In this document: positions 46,510 through 55,237 of the stretch, piece after piece
Numbering within the stretch: the stretch's first letter is position 1
How the letters are laid out: each line of letters opens with the position of its first letter
From: Flavobacterium salmonis
Lineage (GTDB): Bacteria; Bacteroidota; Bacteroidia; Flavobacteriales; Flavobacteriaceae
Direction: 5' to 3'
Assembly (NCBI RefSeq): GCF_903819435.1
Contig: NZ_CAIJDP010000082.1
Span: 151,364 to 215,363 of the forward strand
DNA: 64,000 bases
Notes under the pieces: generated by a model
Told to the model about the DNA's origin: nothing
Database searches by the model: none
Seen by the model: only the letters and a program-made list of their open reading frames with translations
Translations under genes and position numbers: made by a program

Positions 46510-49500
46510 TATATTTTTTTAATTAATTTAATCATGTCTTTATGTTTCAAAATAGAAAAGTGATCAGCTTCAATCTCATCAAATTTTATTTTATCAATGA
46601 TTGTATACCATTTTTTAATATTAATATCAATATCAGAATTTGAACCTTTTACAATGATTGTTTCTGTATTAATTTTCTTGTCGTTTTTATAATTATCAAC
46701 TGATAAATTAATTGTTCTCATCAAATTAATTTTTGAAAATAAAGTGTCTAAATCTTCATTAATATCAATAAAAGGGAGACCTGACATTTTTAATTTCAAT
46801 TTATTTTTAACGACGCCCAAAACATCATTCTTAATTTTTAAATTGTTAATAAAATATAACCACATCTCTTCCAAATTCATATATGAAACCATTAAATCAT
46901 TCTCAAAATCATTCATCATTAGATGATTTTCGATCCATTTAGTTTCAGCTTCTTTTGTGAATTTTTTTTCTTCTTTTATATTTGAAAGCCCTCCATCAAT
47001 TAAAATTAATTTTGCTACATTCCTATTTATCTTTTCTAATTGTCTGGTAATTTCAAATGCTATAATTGCTCCAGCACTCCATCCGGCAATGTAAATATTA
47101 TTACTGTCGCTAACCATAGCAAGTATTGCATCTACATACTTTTTGGCAATTTTTTCTACAGTAATATTTGTTGGATATTTTTTTGGTTTCTCATAAAAAT
47201 TAATCCCATATGCATCAAAATCAGAAGATAAGTATGGCACAAGACTATTGTATGCATTTGTATCTCCGGAAACATCGTGAACTAAAAAAAGCTTATTGTT
47301 ATTATTATTATTTCTAAAGTTGTAAATAGGAGAATATAAAGACTCTGTAGTTTCATTCTTTTTACTACTATTTACCATATCGGACAAAGCTTCAAATGTT
47401 GGGCTCTCAATAAATGTATTTAAGTTTATATCTACATTAAAAACTTTATTAACCCGGTTTAATAGTATTAATGCCTTCAATGAATCTCCTCCAATATCAA
47501 AAAAATCATCATTATCATTAAAATTTATACCGCCTAAAATCTTACTCCAAATTAACTGCAAACTTTCATTCTCAATGTTATTTTCTCTGTCATCTGCATT
47601 TTTTGGTTTTGATTTATTTCTTTCGGTTTTTTGAGGAGTGACATTATCTTTATTATTATACTCACCAACAGTAATGTCAGAAATTAAAAGTTTTGGATTC
47701 TTGCATGACTCATTTATGACATGGATTAGATCATTTGATAAACATTCAACTGTAGTTAATTTTAATAAAAAATCATTATATTCAAAAGCCAGTTTTATAG
47801 AATCTTTATTTTCAATAACTGAAATAGATAAATCTAAAATTGATGAGTTATTCTCTGTATCTATCCTTTTAATTTCTGTTTCAAATCTTTTCTCAATATT
47901 AGAATTATTACAATTTTGATACGAAACCAATACATCAAAAATTGGGTTTCTGTTTAATTCCCTTTTATATTTAATTTCATCCAGAATTTCATCAAATTGT
48001 AAATTCTGATGTTCTAAAACTGTTAGTACATTATTTTTTACATTCTTTATTTGTTCTGCAACTGAATTACAAGCATTCACACTTATTTTTAATGGCAAAG
48101 TATTAACAAACAATCCTGCTACTCTTTTTTCAGGTATTTTATCCCTGCCTGAAACAGGTATGCCTAAGAAAATTTCGTCCGTTTTTTGAATTTTTGACAT
48201 CCAAATAGAAATCATTGAAATTAGTATTTGAAATAGTGAAACATCCAGTTCAGCTGATTTTCTTTTAATTTCTCCTATAATTTCATTTTCTAAATCAAGC
48301 TCATATTTTTTTCCATTAAATCTGCCTTTTGATTCTCGTTTATAATCCAGCGGAAACTCTTTTCTTTGATATTCTTTTAAGTATTTCTTCCAAAAAAGCC
48401 TCTCTTTATTATGCTCCAGAAAAAACACCTCTTTAATTGCATCTTTATATGTAACTGCTGATTTAATTGTTTTCTCTTCTGTATAATGTGAAATAAAATC
48501 TTCAAATATTATTTCAGCAGAAATAATATCAATCAAAATATGATGAAAATCTAACAGAATAAGATAATTATTATCCCCTTTATTGACAATTGCAACTCTA
48601 AATAATGGGTATTCATTTAAATTAAAGGGCTTGATAAAAGAACCAAGTATTTTATTTTCAGACTCATCATCAAAAATGCTATAGTACTCAATATTTACAT
48701 TGGAAAAAGATGTTGAAAATTGTTTTAAAATTGTATCCTCAATAATAAAATAAGTTCTCAAAATTTCATGCTGATTAATAGTTTTTTCAAGTGACTTTTT
48801 AAATTTTTCAAAATTGATTTGCCCTTTTACATTATAAAACACAGGCATATTATATGCCGTTGATTTCTGATCCAAATTCTGCAGAAAATACATTCGCATT
48901 TGTGGAGGTGTTGCTAAATCAGAAATATCCATTTTACTACTTGTTGAAAGTACCAAATCATTAGTCATATTATTTAATAAAATAAAATTGGTTAATGATT
49001 TTATGGTAGGATTATTAAAAAAATCAACTAGTTTAACAACTATTTTCAATTCGACTAAAATCCGATGGATTATAACCGAAGCCTTGAGACTATGTCCTCC
49101 TAATTCAAAAAAACTGTCTGCTGTTCCTATCCTTTCTATAAATAATACTTCCTGCCAGATCTTAATTAAATGATATTCTATTTCATTTCTTGGCTTTACA
49201 TACTCATTTTTAAGAATATCTTTACTTTCAATCTCCGGTAACTTTTTTCGATTTATTTTTCCATTAGGGGTTAAGGGAAGAGAGTCTAGCTTTACATAAA
49301 AATTTGGAATCATATATCCTGGTAATTTTTTTACAAGGAAATTTCTTAATCCCAATTCATTTATATCTGAAGTTGCTATCAGATAAGCAACCAATACTTT
49401 TTCTTGGTTAACTTTCTTTGCTTCTACAACTACTTCTTTTAAAGTTTTTGAAAATTGCAATATAACACTCTCAATATCACCTAGCTCTATTCTATACCCT

Positions 49501-52055
49501 CTAATCTTAACTTGATTATCATTTCTGCCCAAAAACTTAATTTCACCATCATCATTCCATTTTCCAACATCGCCAGTTTCATAAAGCAAAACAGTTTCAT
49601 TAAATGGATTTTTGATAAATTTTTCTTTGGTTAATGTCTCATTTTTATAGTATCCACTCGCCAAACCATCCCCTGCAATATAAATCGCTCCAGATGTACC
49701 AATTGGCTTCGGGCTTAAAAATGAATCCAGTATATAAAACTGTGTATTGTCAATTGGCTTCCCTATGTTCGACGCATCTTTTGGATGTTCTATTTTTTTT
49801 ATGCTGGACCAAATTGTAGTTTCTGTCGGTCCATACATGTTCCATACTTCTAAATTATAATCAATTAACTTTACAGCTAATGCTTCACTTAATAAATCGC
49901 CGCCACATAATATTTTTAATCCTTTATCTCCCAGCCAGCCAGCATTAAACAACATTTGATAAAAACTTGGTGTTGCTTGAATTAAAGTTGGTTGTATCTC
50001 CTTTAATTTTAGAATAATAGTGTTCGGATCTGCTAAAATTTCCTGATTAGCAATATATAAAGTTGCTCCTGACAATAATGGCGTAAAAAACTCTAAAATT
50101 GAAATGTCAAATGAATAAGTTGTCACCGAAAAAAATATATCACCTGTTTTGATTCCTGGTTTTTTTTGGATACTTGTCAAAAAATTGAGCAAGGATTGAT
50201 GGCGTATTTCAACGCCTTTGGGATTTCCAGTTGAACCTGATGTATATATAATATAGGCTGTATCTTTAGGTAATATAGTCTTAGACCTACGATCGTCAAA
50301 TGCATTAATTCCTGCTAAAATATTTTCTAACGCTACTATTTCTAAATCTTCAACTCCATCTAATTCATACTTTTTTTCACTTATAATAATTTTACTCCTG
50401 CTATTATTAATAATATAACTCAATCGTTCATTTGGAAATGTAGGATCCAATGGAATATAGGATCTGCCTGATTTTAATATTCCCAATAGAACCGCTATCA
50501 TATTAGCAGATCTCCCTAATAAAACCGCAATTGGTGATATATCCTTTTCGCCATAAATTGTAATAAGATATTGCCCTATTTGGTTTGACAACTTGTTTAT
50601 TTCAAAATAGGAATAGGACTGAAAATCATCTTTTACAGCTTCTTTTAATGGGGTTTTCTCTGCTTGTTCCTCGAATAAATCTATTAAAGTTTTTTCTTTC
50701 GGATAGTCTACATATGTATCGTTAAATGTAGTCAGCAGTCGCTCTCTTTCAGATTTAGTTAAATAATCAAATTCTTTTAACTTTTTATTCGGGGAAACTA
50801 AAATAATGTTAATTAAATTTTCAAAATGATTAATAGTTTCTGATATTCTTAAAGCATCGAAATAATTAAGATTGTAATCAAAGTCAATTTTCACATCTTC
50901 TGATTCATCAAATTCTCTAATATAGATCGCCAAAGCTACCTGCTCTGATCCATGAGTTAAAGGGATTACCTTTGTTTGGGTATTTTGAAAATTAGCAGCA
51001 TAATTATGCTTTTCATAAGAAAGTGTAATATTAAATAATCTCTGTTTTTCAGTAAAAGCTCCAAGGTCTTGAATTAGTTTACCTAAGGGAAATCTTTGAT
51101 GACGATAATCATCTCTTAATTGATTTTTAATATTGGTGATTAAATCTTTTAAAGAATAATCAAAATCAAAAGCAATTCTTAAAGGAGAAATCCCCATAAA
51201 GAGACCAACAGTTTTCTTAAATTTGGATTTACTTCTATTTAAAACAGGTAAGCCAATTGCAAAATCATTATTTTGATGTTTTCTTCCAAAATAAGTATAT
51301 AAAATCCCCAGAATTAAATTAAAAGTAGAACATTTATATTCTAGTGCTAAACTATTTAATTGATTATAAACCTCTCTTTTAATAATCAATTCTTTGCGAC
51401 TACTTTTATTAATTTTTATAGTGTCATCTATTTTTTCAAGCAAATTTTCAGGTAAAAACTGAAACTTTTGTATCCAATATAATCTATCTTCAGAAAATGA
51501 ATTGGAATTTTGATATAAGGCATCGTCTTCTATGAAACAATTATAGCTAAAAGGATATACTGTTCTAATATTTCCAAACTCGAAAATCTCATTATAATTC
51601 TGAACTAATCTACTGAACATTAAAGAGATCCCCCATCCATCGATTATTATATGATGATAAATCGATAATAAATAATGGTAATTATCTGTTACTTTAACTA
51701 AAGTAAAAACGTGCAAAGGATTTCCATCAAATAAAGCAAAAGGTTTTATAAATTCCTTTTGTATATACAAGGTAGCTTCTTCAAGTGGATTTTTAGAATG
51801 AGAAAAATCAACCAATCCTAATTTAGAAGTATTTTCATCTAATATTGTATTGGTTACATTTTCTGGATCTCCAGCTATAATAATTCTCATAGCATCGTGC
51901 TGTTTAATAAGCTCGGTGTAGGCTTTATTAAATATTTCAATATTTAGATTTCCCTTGATTTCAATTTTGCCCCCAATATTGTATATTGGTTCATTAGGAT
52001 GTATAAGCTGATCAATATATATATCCTGCTGCGGTAAGGTAAATTTTATATCCAC
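46509..52055 (-). CDS. NRPS, C-A-T-C-T-TE
   Basis: An 1848-residue synthetase and first gene of the cluster. Domains in order: C1 (about 5-430; HHIIIDG near 135), A (about 455-950; IIYTSGSTGNPKG near 605, NMYGPTETT near 739, YETGDVG near 827), T1 (FFELGGHSLK, Ser near 988), C2 (about 1050-1470; FHHILIDI near 1170, last Gly changed), T2 (FFDIGGDSLK, Ser near 1524) and TE (about 1600-1848; LFLVHDVSG, GWSAGAI near 1660, His in ADHFSIL). Hand alignment gives the A code DILQLGMIWK, one residue from the glycine code DILQLGLIWK. The second module lacks an A domain, so T2 must be loaded in trans. C1 at the start implies acylation or an upstream donor. Confidence 0.95.
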   Translation of the reverse strand: MDIKFTLPQQDIYIDQLIHPNEPIYNIGGKIEIKGNLNIEIFNKAYTELIKQHDAMRIIIAGDPENVTNTILDENTSKLGLVDFSHSKNPLEEATLYIQKEFIKPFALFDGNPLHVFTLVKVTDNYHYLLSIYHHIIIDGWGISLMFSRLVQNYNEIFEFGNIRTVYPFSYNCFIEDDALYQNSNSFSEDRLYWIQKFQFLPENLLEKIDDTIKINKSSRKELIIKREVYNQLNSLALEYKCSTFNLILGILYTYFGRKHQNNDFAIGLPVLNRSKSKFKKTVGLFMGISPLRIAFDFDYSLKDLITNIKNQLRDDYRHQRFPLGKLIQDLGAFTEKQRLFNITLSYEKHNYAANFQNTQTKVIPLTHGSEQVALAIYIREFDESEDVKIDFDYNLNYFDALRISETINHFENLINIILVSPNKKLKEFDYLTKSERERLLTTFNDTYVDYPKEKTLIDLFEEQAEKTPLKEAVKDDFQSYSYFEINKLSNQIGQYLITIYGEKDISPIAVLLGRSANMIAVLLGILKSGRSYIPLDPTFPNERLSYIINNSRSKIIISEKKYELDGVEDLEIVALENILAGINAFDDRRSKTILPKDTAYIIYTSGSTGNPKGVEIRHQSLLNFLTSIQKKPGIKTGDIFFSVTTYSFDISILEFFTPLLSGATLYIANQEILADPNTIILKLKEIQPTLIQATPSFYQMLFNAGWLGDKGLKILCGGDLLSEALAVKLIDYNLEVWNMYGPTETTIWSSIKKIEHPKDASNIGKPIDNTQFYILDSFLSPKPIGTSGAIYIAGDGLASGYYKNETLTKEKFIKNPFNETVLLYETGDVGKWNDDGEIKFLGRNDNQVKIRGYRIELGDIESVILQFSKTLKEVVVEAKKVNQEKVLVAYLIATSDINELGLRNFLVKKLPGYMIPNFYVKLDSLPLTPNGKINRKKLPEIESKDILKNEYVKPRNEIEYHLIKIWQEVLFIERIGTADSFFELGGHSLKASVIIHRILVELKIVVKLVDFFNNPTIKSLTNFILLNNMTNDLVLSTSSKMDISDLATPPQMRMYFLQNLDQKSTAYNMPVFYNVKGQINFEKFKKSLEKTINQHEILRTYFIIEDTILKQFSTSFSNVNIEYYSIFDDESENKILGSFIKPFNLNEYPLFRVAIVNKGDNNYLILLDFHHILIDIISAEIIFEDFISHYTEEKTIKSAVTYKDAIKEVFFLEHNKERLFWKKYLKEYQRKEFPLDYKRESKGRFNGKKYELDLENEIIGEIKRKSAELDVSLFQILISMISIWMSKIQKTDEIFLGIPVSGRDKIPEKRVAGLFVNTLPLKISVNACNSVAEQIKNVKNNVLTVLEHQNLQFDEILDEIKYKRELNRNPIFDVLVSYQNCNNSNIEKRFETEIKRIDTENNSSILDLSISVIENKDSIKLAFEYNDFLLKLTTVECLSNDLIHVINESCKNPKLLISDITVGEYNNKDNVTPQKTERNKSKPKNADDRENNIENESLQLIWSKILGGINFNDNDDFFDIGGDSLKALILLNRVNKVFNVDINLNTFIESPTFEALSDMVNSSKKNETTESLYSPIYNFRNNNNNNKLFLVHDVSGDTNAYNSLVPYLSSDFDAYGINFYEKPKKYPTNITVEKIAKKYVDAILAMVSDSNNIYIAGWSAGAIIAFEITRQLEKINRNVAKLILIDGGLSNIKEEKKFTKEAETKWIENHLMMNDFENDLMVSYMNLEEMWLYFINNLKIKNDVLGVVKNKLKLKMSGLPFIDINEDLDTLFSKINLMRTINLSVDNYKNDKKINTETIIVKGSNSDIDINIKKWYTIIDKIKFDEIEADHFSILKHKDMIKLIKKI

Positions 52056-52708
52056 AATCGTTTTTTGTTATTTTCTTAATTTATTTGCTATCAAGTACTT
52101 AAATTATTTATTATTATACTTTTATAATAGAATATTACTACAAACTGCTATTATAGTTTTTTAATTGAAATTTCTTTTGTTTTTCAATTGTCCTAAAATA
52201 ATTCAACTCAGTTCATTAATTTGCCATTGTTTTTGAACCGCAATGTTTTTCTTGAGATTTTATCTTTTAATAATACAAGGCAAATGTTTTGTTTCAGCTT
52301 TCAAAAATTGTATACTGATATCCAAACAAACTATATAACAATAGTTCTTCTAAGTGTTAAAACATTAAACTTTCAATGGTAAATTCAACTAATTTGTACG
52401 AAAATAACAGTAGCATTACTATAAAAATTACGGAGTTTTCAGATAAAATTTACGGTTTTTATTTTTACTGTTGTGATGAGGCTAATAATTATTGTAATTT
52501 TTATTAAATCCTAAAAAAATAAGTCAATAAAGAAAGTTCATACTTTTGCAAGAGATAGGTTTAATAATTTTATCATTTAGTTAAAAAACAATTGTTTTTG
52601 AATTAGTTTGTTATATCTGCTCTTTTAAAACAAAAAAAATATCGTAAAAAAAAAGATGTTTTAAAAAAACAGTAGATTTGGGCATTGACAGAAAATTACT
52701 GATAAAAT
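52056..52708. other. Divergent control region of the NRPS/PKS cluster
   Basis: About 650 bp between the NRPS gene (minus) and the response regulator (plus), with no credible gene. The plus strand has a good -7 box TACTTTTG at 52541-52548, implying a leader of about 150 nt before the regulator. I found no convincing -7 box for the minus-strand operon by eye. Confidence 0.4.
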
Positions 52709-53377
52709 ATGTATTATGAGATTTTAATTGTTGATGATCATCCTATGATTGTTGACGGCTATATAAACCTATTAACTGAAAGTGGCTTTCTAAAAAAAAA
52801 ACCAAATTTTATAAAAAGTTATAATTGTGAAGATGCATATAACAAAATTTTTTTAAGTCTAAAACGACAAGTAAATATTAATTTGGCTTTATTAGATATT
52901 AGGCTTCCTCCATATAAAGATTGTAATATTGATAGTGGCGTAGATTTAGCAGTACTCATAAGAGAAAAATTCACAAATTGTAAGATAATAATACTCACAA
53001 TGCACAATGATCCGGTAACTATAAATCAAATCATAAAAAAGATAAATCCAGAAGGATTCTTTTCTAAAAGCGATTTTGATTCTCAATCATTTTCATCAAA
53101 TTGCCAAAAAATTATTAATGGAGAGATATTTCAAAGTCATACTATAATAGAATCTCAAAGAGAATTATTTAAAAAAAATATAAATTGGGATATCCATGAT
53201 AATGAAATCTTAATCTTAATTTCTAAAGGAGTTAAAACTATTAATCTTCCTAAGTATATTCCACTTTCAATGAGTGCTATAGAAAAAAGAAAAGCTAACA
53301 TAAAAGATCAGCTTTTAAAAGGAAAAGGCAGCGATAAAGATCTTGTAGGGAAAGCTAAAAAATTAGGACTACTATAA
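52709..53377 (+). CDS. Response regulator, NarL-like, cluster-linked
   Basis: A 222-residue regulator divergent from the NRPS/PKS operon. The receiver domain has IVDDHPMIVDGY, the phospho-acceptor Asp in ALLDIRLPP (about 68-76), ILTMHND and the Lys in FFSKSD. The C-terminal part resembles a LuxR/NarL helix-turn-helix (NEILILISKGVKTINLPKYI, then MSAIEKRKANI) but diverges from the consensus. No kinase is next to it. Position makes it a candidate pathway-specific activator. A terminator follows. Confidence 0.82.
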   Translation: MYYEILIVDDHPMIVDGYINLLTESGFLKKKPNFIKSYNCEDAYNKIFLSLKRQVNINLALLDIRLPPYKDCNIDSGVDLAVLIREKFTNCKIIILTMHNDPVTINQIIKKINPEGFFSKSDFDSQSFSSNCQKIINGEIFQSHTIIESQRELFKKNINWDIHDNEILILISKGVKTINLPKYIPLSMSAIEKRKANIKDQLLKGKGSDKDLVGKAKKLGLL

Positions 53378-53473
53378 ATTTCAATAAAACAGTTTATGAC
53401 GATTAGCTATTTTAAAAGATTTTAAACAATTATCTTCAAATTATCAAATAATAATTTAGAATAAAATAGTTCG

Positions 53474-53515
53474 CAACTATAGCGCGGAAATTTTTTCCGT
53501 GCCCACAACGATAAG
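53474..53515 (+). repeat. Dispersed short repeat, copy 1
   Basis: The 30 bp 53474-53503 match 62506-62535 at 28 of 30 positions. The core CGGAAATTTTTTCCG can form a small hairpin. Further similarity (CAACGATA) links it to two inverted degenerate copies at 54445-54570. It seems to be a repeat family associated with the RHS region. Confidence 0.55.
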
Positions 53516-53527
53516 ATACAAAACATT

Positions 53528-53562
53528 AAAACTACAACCCTAAAAAAATTGTAGTTTTTTTT
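53528..53562 (+). terminator. Terminator after the response regulator
   Basis: Stem AAAACTACAA / TTGTAGTTTT with an 11-nt loop and a T tail. It is the first strong terminator downstream of the regulator gene, about 150 bp after its stop. Confidence 0.65.
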
Positions 53563-54071
53563 AATTCATAACTCAACCATATGATTATATACACAAAAAT
53601 GCTATAAAAGACAAAACCGTAGCATTAGCTGAAGATTATTATAATCCAGGAAGAAAATTAGACAAGGCTTAGACAATAATTTAGTTGTGATATTATTGCT
53701 GTTTTTATTCAATTAAAAGGCAATTACTTTTTTGTAATTTGAGGCAAAGCATGCCATTTTATGTTAAGCAGATTATAAAAATCTAAAAAAGCAATAGAAA
53801 ACATAAAAGAATATTCTTTCAAAACAATAATTTTTAAAATAGTTTTAAAATTTATTAAAAAATCATTATTTAATAAAAAGACTTTGTTAACTCTTTTTTT
53901 ATATAAAACAATCAATTATCAATCAAATAAATACACCTTAAAAAACGTAACTCATTTACGATTGATTATTTTTAAATATGATATTTTGAGAACAATTAAA
54001 ACAATAACTTTAAAAAATCATTTGGTCTATTTTAAATTTCATTGTATTTTTGCACCCGCATTAGCAAAACA
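53563..54071. other. Intergenic region upstream of tRNA-Glu
   Basis: AT-rich with no intact gene. A short open stretch near 53606-53671 reads KTVALAEDYYNPGRKLDKA and stops, perhaps a remnant. Small frames near 53724-54093 have no gene-like features. The tRNA promoter should lie near the right end. Confidence 0.35.
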
Positions 54072-54143
54072 GGCCCGTTCGTCTATCGGTTAGGACGCAT
54101 GGTTTTCATCCATGTAAGAGCGGTTCGATTCCGCTACGGGCTA
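54072..54143 (+). tRNA. tRNA-Glu (anticodon TTC)
   Basis: Folds as a standard 72-nt tRNA: acceptor arms GGCCCGT / ACGGGCT (outer G-U pair), anticodon stem CATGG/CCATG with loop TTTTCAT giving anticodon TTC, and the T-arm loop GTTCGATTCC. Discriminator A; CCA is not encoded. A terminator follows. It lies about 2 kb beyond the head of the NRPS/PKS cluster. Confidence 0.95.
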
Positions 54144-54149
54144 CTACAC

Positions 54150-54179
54150 AAAGCTTCAGAGAAATCTGGAGCTTTTTTA
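54150..54179 (+). terminator. Terminator of tRNA-Glu
   Basis: Stem AAAGCTTCAGA / TCTGGAGCTTT (one wobble pair) with loop GAAA and a run of T, starting 7 bp after the tRNA. Confidence 0.75.
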
Positions 54180-54181
54180 TT

Positions 54182-54413
54182 TTAAATTGTATCACAAAAA
54201 TTAATTCCTACTGAAGCTTCCCCATCCCTATCCCTTCGGTGCGATTCTTCTGAATAATCTAAATTATTTTGGAAAGCAATAATTGTTGATAAACGATCCT
54301 TTTGTTTGAAACTTGAAGTTTGAGTTGAACCGATAATATTTATAGTAAAATTGATATCAAGAGAACAACAAATCGTCCATGCTGACAATGCAAAACATAA
54401 TACTTTTTTTCAT
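54182..54413 (-). pseudogene. Small exported protein with A7 frameshift
   Basis: The ATG at 54413 is followed by seven A. Removing one A gives a frame MKKVLCFALSAWTICCS, a plausible signal sequence, that continues in phase for about 75 residues to FCDTI and stops at 54182. As written the start is out of frame with the body. This could be a decayed gene, a homopolymer sequencing error, or slipped-strand switching. No family recognised. Confidence 0.3.
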
Positions 54414-54444
54414 GGTCACCATCTGATTTGGAGTTCTAATATTT

Positions 54445-54570
54445 CGTTTCTATCGTTGTGATGAGGGAAAACATTTCTAAGCTATCTGGATTTTTTTTAA
54501 TTGTTTGTGTCTCCATCGTTGAGGACACGAAAACATTTCCGCAATCGGGTCACATCTGAGCTATCTGGTT
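54445..54570 (-). repeat. Two degenerate copies of RHS-linked repeat
   Basis: On the minus strand two units of about 50-65 bp each begin CCAGATAGCTnAGA, continue with GAAATGTTTTC and end CAACGATnGA (about 54505-54570 and 54445-54491). The middle part is related to the repeats at 53474 and 62506. They lie directly after the orphan RHS tip. Confidence 0.45.
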
Positions 54571-54790
54571 TGATATATCAGCGCCATCTGGTTTACAGTT
54601 TGTATTAATCCTTTTAATACTGATTCGCCAAAACCTGCCCAAAATGATTTCTTTTTAGGCTCTAATCCCTCAAGTTCAACCATATCTAGAACCCTATTAC
54701 CACTGAACGCATAAGGCGTGTACCAAGGATATTCATGTGATAAAGGATCTCTTGCAAAAAAACTACCAATTCTCGGATTTACATCTCATT
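54561..54790 (-). pseudogene. Orphan RHS tip fragment
   Basis: About 75 codons without a start encode the end of an RHS core and the beginning of a variable tip: NPRIGSFFARDPL, then YTPYAFSGNRVLDMVELEG and KKKSFWAGFGESVLKGLIQ, then stop. It begins inside the last codons of the candidate immunity gene, in another frame. The arrangement (complete tip, immunity gene, then a headless second tip) is how displaced rhs-CT modules look after recombination in the conserved core. A toxin end is missing. Confidence 0.75.
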
Positions 54791-55231
54791 ACAATGTTCA
54801 TTTTGCTCTATAATCTTATGTCCTTTTAACTCTTGATAAAAAAATAACAAACCAAAAATTATTTCATAAAATTTATTGTATTTAATATCTTTTTTAAAAT
54901 CAATAAATAAATATTCTGCCCCAATTAAATTAAAATTAGGATAATAGGTAAGATAGAAATCAACCTCGGGTACTAGTTGTATTGATTTAAAATATTTATT
55001 TCTAAAGATAGCTCCAGACTCAATTATTTCCTTTAAACTTATATCATATAGAAACTCATTATTTAAGATTTTCAATTCGTACAAATGCATTTTTCTACAC
55101 CTTGTGAATGTAAAATTTAATTCGACTATTAATTTATTATTATAAATCACTTCCCAACCATAATAAACACCATAATTGGAATCAACTAATTGTTTTAAAT
55201 AAATTATTTTTTTTATAATTCTCTTTATCAT
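54779..55231 (-). CDS. Candidate RHS immunity protein
   Basis: A 150-residue protein with no recognised family. It is rich in aromatic and charged residues (for example YLTYYPNFNLIGAEYLFIDF), has no signal peptide and lies 6 bp after the RHS tip gene, the position of an immunity gene. The role is inferred purely from context. Confidence 0.55.
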   Translation of the reverse strand: MIKRIIKKIIYLKQLVDSNYGVYYGWEVIYNNKLIVELNFTFTRCRKMHLYELKILNNEFLYDISLKEIIESGAIFRNKYFKSIQLVPEVDFYLTYYPNFNLIGAEYLFIDFKKDIKYNKFYEIIFGLLFFYQELKGHKIIEQNEHCNEM

Positions 55232-55237
55232 AAAAAT

